Assembly: GCA_025506515.1 (NCBI GenBank)
Contig: CM046451.1
Coordinates: forward strand, 70,819,932 to 70,883,931
Reading direction: 5' to 3'
Length of the DNA stretch: 64,000 nt
From: Flaveria trinervia
Taxonomy: Eukaryota > Streptophyta > Magnoliopsida > Asterales > Asteraceae
Below are positions 21,561 through 32,288 of this stretch, piece after piece. A model generated the notes under the pieces. It did no database searches. It worked only from the letters and a program-made list of their open reading frames with translations, and was not told the origin of the DNA. The first letter of the stretch is position 1. Every line of letters begins with the position of its first letter. Position numbers and translations under genes: made by a program.

Positions 21561-24500
21561 ATGGATAATCGATTTCCGAAAGAGCACAATGTGTGTGCTT
21601 TCTTAGACCCTGACGATCCTATTTCAGTGGGGTGTCAAGACATTATCAGATACTAAGAAGATCCAAGCTATTCTATGCCTTATCAGTAGAGCCTGTGATT
21701 CACCAATCGCACATCACTGATTTCTGGAACTCCGCCCAAATAAAGGAAGACGGTCAAGTTATTATGGCTATATGAAGAATCAAAGACTGAGAGTGGATGA
21801 ACAGACAATAAGAAGGTTCTTGAGTTGGGAAAAATAGAAGTTGGTCACCCTGATGTGTTTGACAATGAATACATAGAAAATGTCTTTCTCTGATGGGGTA
21901 TGTTGGTGACTTCGAGAAGGGAGAAATAAAGAAAGGAAGACTCTGCAAGCCATACAGATTTCTCTGCCACACTTATCTTAAATGCATCTCAAACAGAAAA
22001 TCTGGACTTGACAGATTTTCAAGGCATATCTCTTCAGGCATTATTGGTGTTTTTTAGGGAAGAATCTACAATTACTCAAAGTACATCTTCAACTGCTTAT
22101 GTGATCACATCAAAGTACAGAAGGCTGACAAGATGTATATGTTTCCAAGGTTTCTACAACTAATCATCAATGCTGATCTCCCTAGAATTATTGTGGATGG
22201 TGATGTGTTCGTTCAAGCACACCTTGGCAGATCCGTACTGAATAAAATATCTAGGAAATATGAAGGAGGAGACATGCCCAATTTGATCATATGGTAGATG
22301 CTCATGGAAACATTCCTCAAGAGCTTGTGTGGGAAGATCAATAGAACGTTTCATCAACTAACTCTATTCAAGACATTCGCTCACCAGATATATCACACAT
22401 ACACCATCAACCTCAACCATCCCTACCAAATTCACCTGACAGCCAAAACACAGAACCTATCTCTCCTATTCACCCTCTATTACCAATTCACCAGCCAGCC
22501 AAAACACTCAACCAATCTCACCAATTCACCCTCTATCACCAAATCAACACAAACCCCAATCACAATCACCAGCCAGCCAAACACTCAACCATCTCTCCAA
22601 TTCACCCTTTGTCACCAAATCAACAACAACACCCCAATCACAATCACCAGCCAGCCAAAACACTTAACCAATCTCTCTAATTCACCCTCTATCACCAAAT
22701 CAACAACAAACACCCCAATCACAATCACCAGCCAGCCAAAACACTCAACCAATCTCTCCAATTCACCCTCAATCACCAAAATCAGCTTCAAATGCAATTT
22801 TTTCAACAACCTCCAAATCCAGAAATTCATCCCCTAAGAACATTTACATTGGGGAGACAGAGTTAGCCTCATAAGCAAGTACAATTCACTGTCATTAACC
22901 AAAACTAATCCCCTATACTCTCAAATGAAACTAACCAGTCCTCCAGTCACTGACCATCAACAACTACAACACCACATCAAGAACCGGAAGATCAAGCTAT
23001 TAGGCCAGTTCAAGCTCAGCAAGTGTAGCCCCTGAAAAAGTAAATGATGATGAGATTGCTTCTTAACATCAAGATGAAGAAGAAGAGGCAAACTATGTTG
23101 ATGTGATTGCCTACAATGAAGATGATCTAAGTGATACTAATATCCCTGTCAGCAAGATTTATCTAGTTGTTGAATACAACAAGCTGATTCACAAGTCTAA
23201 CTATAGAAAGAAAAGAATTCAAGAGCTGAAAGGGATTGTAAAAGAAAGAATGTTCAGCTGATGCAACAAAAAGCAATCATCACAAGATTAAAAGAAGGTG
23301 CTCAATGCAACAATGAAGTAATTGATGCTCTACTAAATCTTGTTAAAAAACAAAAGGAATCTATTGCTAATCAAAAGGCTGAAATAAAAAAGCTTGTGTT
23401 GGAGAGCAACCACGCAAACAAGACTATTGAAGAACAACATGCTGAGATACAAAGAAAGAATGAAGAGGTTGAGAGCTGAAGATGAAAATAAGTGCCCTAG
23501 AATCTAAGTCTATCACTACATCAGTAAACCCAAATGAACCTGCAACATCCTCTAAGCAACTGATTCTATACTCAAGAAAAAGGAAGTATTTGGGTTCAAC
23601 AAATATACAAACAATCAATATTGAAAGACACCCAAGAAGTCAAGGCATACATCTTCAGAACACACTTCTTTAGTGGATGTTTCACCATTAAAGCAAGTAA
23701 CTCATGATGAAGATAAAGTTGAGAGTGATGTTGAATGGAAGAGCTGATTGAAGATGAAACTAACAAAGATCAAGAAGAATCAAAGACTGATGTTCTTCTT
23801 ACAACAAAAGACATTATGGAAGAGGAGGCCCGAGTCGTCTGTGTTTATGACCTTGATCAATCATGGGTTCCCATTGGCATGGTTTAAAGAATGAACTTGA
23901 CTGAGATGAAAGATATGCTGAAAGAGTTTGAGCTTGCTAGATTCATAATTCCAATTGTGACTATGAAGCATTCACCACTTTTCAAGCCATTCAGAAATCA
24001 AGAAAGGTCTAGGTCACTGTGATACAACAAAACTAAACAAGTACAATATGGTATATTGGCTACAGTGTCATAACTATAAGGGTCATGAGCTTAAGGAAGA
24101 AGTGTTGGTGAGCTGAGAAGAATGATGGAACATGTAATGTATGTTGAACTTGATACTAGAGTCAGATTCAGAACTGAAGCTCCACACCATCTTATGAGCA
24201 ATAAATCAAACTTCTTGCTGATCCTATAACTATTGAATTAATGATCAGCACAAAGGAAAAGAAAAACTAATCAGAGAGCCAAGAGCAGTCATTCCTGGCA
24301 AAGTGTGGCCATTGGGAACAATAGTTAGAGAAATCATAGAGAAGAAGTCTACATTGATACAATTGTTTGACCACATTACAAGTCCATCCTCTTTGGAAGA
24401 CAATAGAATCATGGCATGGAAATATGATCAAGAATGGGACTGTGCTATCATCAAGTGGACATCTGGAAGAATTGCATACTTCCATGATGTAGAAACATTA

Positions 24501-25343
24501 CTGAGACTTCCTGGGAGAGACATCAAAGACCTGCAAAGCCTAATCATCTCAAACTATCCAATCCATCCAAGAGGAAGAGACTTTTCTATTTTAGTGGGTA
24601 ACATGAAAACAATATTTGTAGACGATGTACTATAGGAGGCTAAGAGGGAAGATGCTGAACATAAGAAAAGAATTTAAAAAGGAAAAAGATCGAACAACAA
24701 CTCCTCTACTATGGTTGATGATGAACTCTTAAGGAGGGTTGGCTACTCAAACAGAAAAACAACAACCATTAAAGTCATAGCAGGAAATCAATGCACTACT
24801 CCCATAAGTAAATGGGGATATGTGGAGAAGCCAAAAGAAATGGTACTACTAAGGAATGCTAAGGGGAAGAAAGGAGAAAGGATAAGAACTTTAACCCAGT
24901 AGAAATCAAACTGCTACACCCCAGCTACATATCATTCCTACATGATAAGTTCTTTCCAAAGTTGTTAGATGAAAGAGCACAGAATGATCTATGCTTATAT
25001 ATACACATGATTCAAGTGGTGGATAATCTACATGCTAAAGCATACAAAAGAAGAAGACATGATGATGGGCTGCTGAAAGGAGCTAACATTGAAAAAGTAT
25101 CAGAATAATAATCTCAGAGGAAGATGAGCTCGAGATAGTGCATAATGAAAGTGTGATGGAAACACTCACCACTGAAGAAGACATTTTGGGCCTAAGTTTT
25201 GAGACTCTGCAAAGGATATGCGGAATGGAGATCAAGTACAAGTATATGATCAAAAGGATGCAGTATCATACTTCAACAAAAAGATGGTGGCAAGATTGAA
25301 AGAACTTTCAGTTTTGAAGAGCTTATCACAAGTATCTAAGCCT
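21561..25343 (+). pseudogene. Third ORF ('envelope-like') of element B, heavily broken
   Basis: The ATG at 21561 is chosen because HNVCAFL follows at residue 9, as RHNCVAYL does in A and C. DFWNS appears near 21724 and MFPRFLQL near 22139, matching MYPRFLQL in E. A Thr/Asn/Pro/Gln-rich segment made of 78-bp tandem repeats (22438-22790) and a coiled-coil-like region (23261-23500, NQKAEIKKL and similar) follow. The C-terminal block (24400-24560) has SGRIAYFHDVETLL and DIKDLQSL, resembling the E and C ends. More than ten stops or frame breaks occur. No membrane segment is visible. Confidence 0.7.
22438..22790 (+). repeat. 78-81-bp tandem repeat inside third ORF of B
   Basis: Four units begin TCACCAGCCAGCC at about 22488, 22567, 22646 and 22726, with a degenerate partial unit before them. 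Unit lengths vary by 1-3 bp, so reading frames shift between units. Confidence 0.88.
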
Positions 25344-25353
25344 AAGGGGGAGT
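25342..25353 (+). promoter_or_regulatory. 3' polypurine tract of B
   Basis: CTAAGGGGGAGT stands immediately before the LTR start TGTTAAGTC, the position where plus-strand DNA synthesis is primed. Confidence 0.85.
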
Positions 25354-25355
25354 AT

Positions 25356-25504
25356 TGTTAAGTCTAGGATCAGTAGATCTAGTCTATTTTGTATAGGCTT
25401 AGTACTTCAATTAATATATGTAATGAATGGTTGTAATTCATTATTGTGTATGCATTATATGTATAGGTTAACCCATTATATATATTGATACTGATGTTGT
25501 CTCT
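25356..25504 (+). repeat. 3' LTR of B, first 149 bp, cut by E
   Basis: It begins TGTTAAGTCTAGG two bases after the purine tract and is interrupted at 25505 by the LTR of E. There is no other B LTR in the window. Confidence 0.75.
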
Positions 25505-26235
25505 TGTTAGGATCTGGTATTTGACCAAACACCAACTGATTAACATGTTAAACCAAACCAAATAGTGCATAATCCTATTTGATTAGCGACCCAATCAGTG
25601 AGAACGCACATAGACACAATAACGAATTGAATCTAACATCAAGAATCGATTGAGAATCGATCTACAGCGTTCTATGAACTTGGAGTACGAACTTAGAGGC
25701 TTCTGGACGGCTAGGGTACGTCTGGAGTCGAAGTGGATTCAATGCTTACGTTTTTCCACGAATTAGGTGGTATTTATAGGTTAGGATTGCTCATTCGGGT
25801 GACTGAACCATTAGCATGGTTCATTCGTGCGATTGAGCCATGTGGTTGATCCATTCGCACAACTAAGTGTTCAATCGTGCGACTGAGTTAGACGCATGAA
25901 ATTGTTCAGGCGTATGAACTATTTCGGCGCATGGACACTCAGTCGCATGGCCATTCGGACGTATGACCACTGTTGGGGCGCATGGTCCAGTCGGACGCAT
26001 GAGAACTTCACTTCACCAAGTTTGAATGTATTCATTATTATAACATTATGCATAACACTTCAAACAATCACAAACCTATATAATTAAGTCAATATGCGTT
26101 AAACAACTCATTAATGAAATATTAAACATTATAAACACAACCAAACATTTTGTATTTCATTAAGTACCCAACGATTACATAAGCGTAACACATATTACAT
26201 TCAGATCAGGATCTAGGTACATATATGTATCAACA
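25505..26235 (-). repeat. 3' LTR of element E (complete, 731 bp)
   Basis: In element orientation it starts TGTTGATACATATATG (26235) and ends ATCCTAACA (25505). A cluster of palindromic TCG-NN-CGA words at 25790-26000 lies just upstream of a TATAAATA box. It matches 50990-51516. Confidence 0.93.
25771..25778 (-). promoter_or_regulatory. TATA box in 3' LTR of E
   Basis: The minus strand reads CCTATAAATACCACC, directly downstream (in element direction) of the palindrome cluster. It is identical in the 5' LTR. Confidence 0.7.
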
Positions 26236-26246
26236 AACTCCCCATT
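26236..26246 (-). promoter_or_regulatory. 3' polypurine tract of E
   Basis: The minus strand reads AATGGGGAGTT and abuts the LTR start TGTTGATAC. Confidence 0.85.
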
Positions 26247-27734
26247 GGACCTAGATCTTTCTATTGTCTAACATCTTTCATGATTTCCTCAAACTTCTAG
26301 TACTTATCTTCTTTGGTGGCTCCTGTGTTTATCTAAAAAACAAAACAAAGTCTTATCACTTTCTGGAACTACAAAGCTTGTACAATATCCTATGGGTCGT
26401 AGAACAATGGCCACTTGTATAAAGTATAAACATCTTGTGCTGACAAGTTAGTGAGCCATATCGGATCAAACACCCTTATGGTTTCCATTGTGCCATTCAT
26501 GTTCAAGACTATTACGGCCTCTCCCGTTCTCCAATCATAGTACCTCCATTTGAAATATGGAGTGAAGTCCTGTGGCATCTCACGTAGTGGGATCTTTGAC
26601 ATTGTACGTGGTGGACTCCACTTCAGCACTACTCTTGGTTTACCAGTTATGGCATCAACTTCAGATCTTCTGATGTAGCTCGTTGGTTGTTGAGGTTTGA
26701 AGTTGACCCATCTGGTATGGTACTCCCTCTTTAGAGCAGCTTCAAACTAGCCTGACATCTTACGAGGGTCAACATATAGCAAGTTTAACTTAGCTAACTG
26801 GTCGAGCTCGAAACCTGGAAGAGTCTTCAGATCATGTTGAAATATGAAGTACTCTATTCCCTTCTCACCTTTAACCGCGTAAACATTGAGATCTGCAAAA
26901 TGTCACCACGCTATGATCTTGCCTGCCACCTTTTGATGTTTCTTGACCTTATATAGTTTGGTGTAGACAGTTGATGTTGTAGCTCTGCGTGGGCTTTGGT
27001 TTCTTCAAAACATGCTGCCCATTAAGCCTTTTTGATTTTGACTTCGGCGTCTGAGGCTTGGGCCTTCTCTTTATCCTTTTCTGACTCTTTCTCCATCCTG
27101 TCCAGAGCCTCAAAAGTGTCACTAACAAGAGTGTCTCCCAGATTCAATGGCAGTTCCCTCCTTGTCAGTGTATCTGGATAGTGTTGAGCCGTGACATTTT
27201 CTATCTCAATCTCATCGACATCCTGAAGCTCATCGTCACTTTCTATTTGCACAGTTGGAGCATCCTTCACAATTTCATCAGGATTGAGTCGGAACATTTC
27301 AGCCAGTGGCTCGTCAGTGAGATCATGAATTATTTCTTCTTCTTCAGGAGTGTAATTCACTGATCTCTTGACAATCCCCTGCAGATCAAGAATCATCATG
27401 AGTTGAGTCTTGATCTGTTGGAGTGGAGCAACATCATATTCATCTCTTTGAAAGTTAGGATCTGCTTGATTTAAAACATATAACACATCAATCATTTAGT
27501 CAACACACAGATCAGTAAACATTAGTAATAACCATAAACATTAATTACATTAATTAGATACAATATTCCAATACACAAAGTTTAAACAACATAAAAAACT
27601 ATGCATTACTCTTGTCTTGAATCGCTGGTGTGTCAGTAGGATCAGCAAAAGATGATGGGGCTCCTTGGTCTTGATTTTTCTTTGTGTGCCTCTCTTGACC
27701 TTGAGCTAATGTAGATGTAACTGCCTCTCCTTCA

Positions 27735-27850
27735 TCATCATCATCATCATGATCAACATTATCACCTGTATCAGTGTCATCCCCTTGATTATCACAGTCA
27801 TCATCTTCATCATCATCATTGTCATCGTCATCACCATCATCTCCATCCCT
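27735..27850 (-). repeat. Asp-coding microsatellite in third ORF of E
   Basis: TCATCATCA-type repeats on the plus strand encode runs of Asp on the minus strand. The opposite-strand hydrophobic ORF is an artefact of this composition. Confidence 0.8.
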
Positions 27851-28299
27851 TCTTGGATCTTTAGAGGCTCATCTTTGGATCCCTTCAGTCTCAGCATAAG
27901 CTTCTTGTTCTGGGCCTCCAATGTTGTATCCTCTATATTGAGGATGTATGTATCTCTCTCAGCTCAGTAATCTCTTGGCTTTGGCCTCTATCCTTTGGGC
28001 TTGGGATGCATTAAGCTCCATCAGCTGATTAAGCTGAGAGGCTCGCTGCTCATCCGTCGCCAGCAGCTTCAGCACTAACCTATTAAGGTAAGCCACTGCT
28101 CCTCCAACCCGACAGGTGGGTAAGCGATCTAAAAACAGGTGGGGCCTGTGAAGAGGTCCCAACTCCATGGGCTGTGGTGGTGGTAGTGGATGTGGAGAAG
28201 ATTGGGGTTGGTATCGATGTGGATGGCTGTGGATGAGCTGTAGTCATGGTGGATGGGAATTGTGTATCTGGTGGAGTGGGTGTGGAAGTGGTGTATGAA

Positions 28300-28500
28300 C
28301 TGGTGGTAGTGGTGGGTGGATGGTGGTAGTGGTGGTAGGTGGAATGGTGGTAGTGGTGGTTGATGAAATGGTGGTAGTGGTGGTAGGTGGAATGGTGGTA
28401 GTGGCGGTCGATGGAATAGTGGTAGTGGTGGTAGGTGGAATGGTGGTAGTGGTGGTCGATGGAATGGTGGTAGTGGTGGTAGTGGCTGTGGTGGTGATAA
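28300..28500 (-). repeat. Thr/Ile/Pro-coding minisatellite in third ORF of E
   Basis: About six units of roughly 30 bp (GGTGGTAGTGG-type on plus) encode TTTTTI-[PS]-[PS] on the minus strand. It is a mucin-like, likely disordered linker at a place comparable to the 78-bp repeats of B. Confidence 0.85.
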
Positions 28501-29689
28501 AGGTGATTCTGCGTTTCTTTCTTTTCAAGCCATGGGGATGAGCCATCCTCTTCCTCCTCAATCCAGTCGAGGTGGATGCTCCCCCTATAGTGCGGCCTGG
28601 TAGATCAGGAGTATAAGTAGGATCATCAGTGGTCTCTCCCAATTCGCCTGGGCGTTCACCAACTGCCCGGAGTCCGAGTCAGTGGCTCCTCATCTGACTC
28701 CTCCTCTTGCTCACCAGCCATGAAATCCTGGTGGAACCCAGCAGTCTTCGCTCTGTCTCCAGTAGGGGCAGATGCTAGAGATGGAATATCAGCAGTGGGT
28801 CCTACATCTCCATCATCCCTGTTATCATTGTCATCAGAGTCATGCACTGGGAGTAGTAGCTGCTCATCGTCAGAGTCACTATCTATGTGACGCCACTTAC
28901 GTCTCCCTGGTGCCACATAACTTTCATTGGCAGATGGCCTATCAGTCTCTTCACTTGGGGCTTTACTTGCTTACCCCTGTAAACTCTCATATGACCCAGG
29001 GTCGTATCATCCATATCTCTAAAACCACAGCATCGTGGCTTTCCTTGGGAAGGGATGGAAGCTTCTCATTGAAAATCAGCTGTAAGAATCTGGGGTACAT
29101 GCAAAAACCCTCCTTACCTTTTGCTTCCAGATTCTCCACAACGTAAGAGAAGATCATGCTCGAGAAGCTGAAAGGATAGTTCAGCACCAGTGCCACATAG
29201 GCATTCTGGATCTGTTCTGAAAGATCATCAACCCCACCTCTTCTAAAGGCGATGCTTTTCAATATAACATGTGCTAAGTACTTGTATTGGGGACACAGGT
29301 TGCTTTTATTGAGCACACTTGAGTTGATGTCCCCAGCATACTTAATCCTCATAAAGCATCCCCTTAGGGTCAGTGGATGTAGCTTGGTGGGATGATCAGT
29401 ATCATCCCCCAGCTCAAGTACTCTCTGGATATCGGCAGCAGTGATCTCGATAGCCATCCACAGATAGAGCGTCGTATGCTATATGACTCTTGGGATCGAT
29501 CAACAGAATCATTCTCCCAAAATCCTAATGTAGAGACCTGTAGGGAGTGCGAGGAGTAGAAATGGCCTTGTGGATCCTTGATCGTCTAAGAAATGCTATG
29601 ATCTCTGTAAACTCGTTGCCATTCCGAGTAGTATGATCTAGATGAGCACATATGTTGTGCTTAGGGTTGATTGACCATCTAGCAGCCAT

Positions 29690-30372
29690 CAATCTGAAAC
29701 ACAAGACACATAATCATTAGATACTCACATAACACAAATCAGTTCTAATTATCTTGTTTGTATTCATTCTGATTCATTCATGCGAATGAATCATGCGACT
29801 ATGGTCAGTCGGTTATCCTATCCTGCGACTGGACTCATTCGGGTCAATGAAAATGCAACTGAGTTCAATCGGTTGGCTGATCCTGCGATTGATTCAGTCG
29901 GCCGATTGAGCTCATTTGCATGTCCAATTCGGCCGATTGAGCTATTCTTCCGGCTTAATCGTGCGATTGGAGTTCATCCATCTGACCAGTCGCATGACTT
30001 ACTGTTTGGTTGACTTAGGTTTGAGTCTTGACAAAATCATGAAATTAAACATTATGAAACGGTTCGTTAGACTCACAATAACTTAACGAATAACCTAATA
30101 ACCTTAATTTTAACATTTTACATGATTTCAGTGGGTTATTAGGCCATTGAGTGGTCTGTTCTTGTTTCAATCGCGAAGCACTAATTAGGGCACCAATTTC
30201 TTTTGATTTCGGTGGGTTTTCATCACATTTGACCTGTAAGAAGGTAGACGCACTTCAGAATATCAAGAAGGAGGATTAATTGAAGTCTAAAGAGATTTGG
30301 GCAGCGTAACGGTATGATGTGCGATTTAAGGGAGATTGGGAGTGGTGAGAAGAATGCGATCGACTATGGCCC
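29690..30372 (-). other. Putative leader of the third-ORF transcript of E, with second palindrome cluster
   Basis: This stretch lies between the candidate TATA box and the third-ORF ATG. The part 29762-30000 is a cluster of the E palindrome, for example TTCATTC-ATGC-GAATGAA at 29773-29790. The part 30001-30372 has no gene; an intron is possible but not demonstrated. Confidence 0.6.
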
Positions 30373-30380
30373 TTTATATA
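30373..30380 (-). promoter_or_regulatory. Candidate internal TATA box of E
   Basis: The minus strand reads AGTATATAAAGGGCC. It stands 684 bp before the third-ORF ATG and immediately after the spacer palindrome cluster, the same relation as in the E LTR. Promoter activity is inference. Confidence 0.55.
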
Positions 30381-30392
30381 CTGACTCTGCGT

Positions 30393-30670
30393 TCAATCGG
30401 CCGACTGGACTCATTCGCTCAGTTCATTCGGGCGAATGAAGCTTAGTCGGGCGATTGACTCAGTCGATCACCTTCAGTCGGCCGACGGAGGCTCAGTCGG
30501 TCGACTGGCTCAATCGCACGCTCCCAATCGGACGAATGGCACATTTTGATAATCCATTCGGGTGAATGGGTCATACTCATGTCCAGTCGGCTGTTTAATG
30601 CATGAGTATGGTCCATTCGCCTGATTGGTCCATACTCATTGTCCAGTCGTGCGAATGGGTCATACTCTTA
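30393..30670. repeat. Palindrome cluster (TCG-NN-CGA words) in pol-third-ORF spacer of E
   Basis: Dense copies of the word Y-A-N-T-C-G-N-N-C-G-A-N-T-G-R occur here. Perfect examples are TTCATTCG-GG-CGAATGAA at 30423-30440 and CAGTCG-GT-CGACTG at 30494-30507. The same word fills the E LTRs and the gag leader. Confidence 0.88.
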
Positions 30671-31467
30671 AAATTTTTCTAACTTCATGACCATTTGACT
30701 TTTAGACCCATTTAGACTGTTGAGTTAACATTATGAACACTTGATCATCTTAGACATGATCATTTTAACTTGAAAAACTTTTGATCACCTCAAACGTGAT
30801 CCTTTTAAACAATTTGTCACCTTAGATGTGACCCAATTGTTGTTTGAAAGCACTTGTGGTCATCTCAGACATGACCTTTTAGATGATATGGTCCCTTATC
30901 AACTTCCATGACATAGTCCGATACTAACATACTGAATATGGCAAACTTTGTACAGATTTAAAAGAAAATAAACTGAAAACTTAAAAAATCAAGACATGTT
31001 TTTGTGTTTTTGTGAGAGTTAACTCCCAAGATGTAGTTCTAAGGAATAATTATTCTGAGAAAGCAGCCACAATCATTTAAACCATACATGGATCAATTCA
31101 AGTTGGAATAATACAGGATATTCAAATCATTCAGGAGAAGTTATTAAAAAAAACTTTGATGCTCTTTCCTTGTTTTTCATCTGGAGTCATTTAGCAAATT
31201 TAGGAAATCATACTAGTACGCTTAGGTCTCCACACTGATTTGAACTTTCAAGAATTGTAGCCACAGTGATTGTCAGTATGCTTATCCTCTTAAATCCATA
31301 CACAGACTTTCAACACAGTTTGGTGATCGTTTTAAGGTTTGTTTATTTCAACAAGCATTCGTGGATCCCACACTCATATGGTAATCAACATTCCTCAGGA
31401 GATTTTTGAGCGGTCTTAGGATAGTGTTCAAGAGCGACTATTCATAGAATTTTCAAAGAGAAGCCAA

Positions 31468-31570
31468 TCCTCAGGTCAGTGCCATCGCACAGCAGAGGCG
31501 GCAAACAACAATGAGTTCTAGAATATATAGGTTATGCTTATCCTCAGGTCAGTGCCACCGCACAGCAGAG
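31468..31570. repeat. 30-bp direct repeat in spacer of E
   Basis: TCCTCAGGTCAGTGCCA plus CGCACAGCAGAG occurs at 31468-31497 and 31541-31570, 73 bp apart, with one mismatch by eye. Confidence 0.85.
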
Positions 31571-32116
31571 AGGCACATAATCTATCTTCTTGTTTGAGCA
31601 ATTTTTCTTCTTTTAGCACAAATCTCACCAACAACCTAGGGTATCAGTTTGATTGTATTTTCAATTTTCATGTGCTTTTGCTCATGCTTTGGTCTTATGC
31701 ACACTTTTGTGGCGTTTATTTTGCCCTCACCCCTTATTGGAATCTTGTTGATTGTGTTAACCAGGGATAGGTGTTTCCCACAGCTAGTCAAACCTTTTAG
31801 TTTAATCTTGAGATCACCAAATGGTCTAGTCATCTATTGTGTTGAATCTACCGACATATCAGTTGTGGTCTAGCAACCTCTAGGTCTACTTTCTTTGTGT
31901 TACCTAGTAATAGCTAGCTTAACTATCATATTTCCTTTTATAATGCTCGGACTACTCAGACTTATACTTGAACTTTGCATCTTTTTCAATTTTGATTTTT
32001 AAAGTCCCAAATGGTTTGTCCCTGTGTACTATCATATCCACACGTTAAATCGGTATCACACGTACGATCTTATTTATTATCGGCTAGCCATACTTTTCCC
32101 TCGTTTTTTTATACCT

Positions 32117-32132
32117 ATTCTCCCCCTAAAAT
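32117..32132 (-). promoter_or_regulatory. Internal (central-type) polypurine tract of E
   Basis: The minus strand reads TTTTAGGGGGAGAATA about 160 bp after the pol stop. Its core is shared with B at 21199-21210. No LTR follows. Confidence 0.55.
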
Positions 32133-32288
32133 ACTAAAACCTCTAAGGATTTGCGTTTTAGGATTTTAATGAGCAAGAAACGACACTAAGTGTAATTAAC
32201 GAACTAACATTAAACAAAACAAAAGAATTAAACTTAAAGAACAATATAATTTAAGAATTTTAAAAGAAACTAGACGCAACGCATCGGA

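Larger units (their letters stand above)
14876..25504 (+). mobile_element. Element B: Sirevirus-like Ty1/copia, mid-gag to start of 3' LTR
   Basis: The order is gag C-terminal half, protease, integrase, RT, RNase H, non-coding spacer, third ORF, polypurine tract and the first 149 bp of the 3' LTR. The 5' LTR and gag start are missing, probably displaced left of the window by insertion of D. The 3' LTR is cut by E. It is the most decayed element, with many stops, in agreement with being the oldest layer of the nest. Confidence 0.85.
26390..29689 (-). pseudogene. Third ORF ('envelope-like') of element E
   Basis: The ATG at 29689 reads MAARWSINPKHNICAHL, with the HN-x-x-A-x-L landmark seen in A, B and C. 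A stop falls at residue 55 (29527-29525). Beyond it FWEN is in another frame, and from 29457 the protein continues with FSFSSMIFSYV and MYPRFLQLIFNEKLPSL. Then come an acidic DSDDE segment (28900-28850), a Thr/Ile/Pro repeat (28480-28300), an Asp-rich run (27840-27740), a Glu/Asp-rich helical part (27495-27022) and the C-terminal block NGTMETIRVFDP, LSAQDVYTLYKW, stop at 26390. No signal peptide or membrane helix is visible. Function is unknown. Confidence 0.75.
30671..32288. other. Remaining non-coding spacer of E
   Basis: No gene is supported. It includes repeated GATCA/TGATC-rich lines near 30740-30900, a 30-bp direct repeat (31468-31497 and 31541-31570) and an internal purine tract at 32117-32132. 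Confidence 0.65.

Noticed and set aside
24267..24485. Minus-strand ORF in element B
   Set aside because: Antisense to the C-terminal block of the third ORF of B.
27749..27970. Hydrophobic plus-strand ORF rich in Ile/Val, membrane-protein-like
   Set aside because: It is the antisense of an Asp-coding TCATCA microsatellite in the third ORF of E; composition explains it.
28320..28541. Plus-strand ORF of Val/Gly/Met repeats
   Set aside because: Antisense of the Thr/Ile/Pro minisatellite of E; no start context and no independent support.
30393..30670. CRISPR-like array of short repeats
   Set aside because: Words are about 14-16 bp, imperfect and irregularly spaced, with no unique uniform spacers; the setting is a plant retrotransposon.
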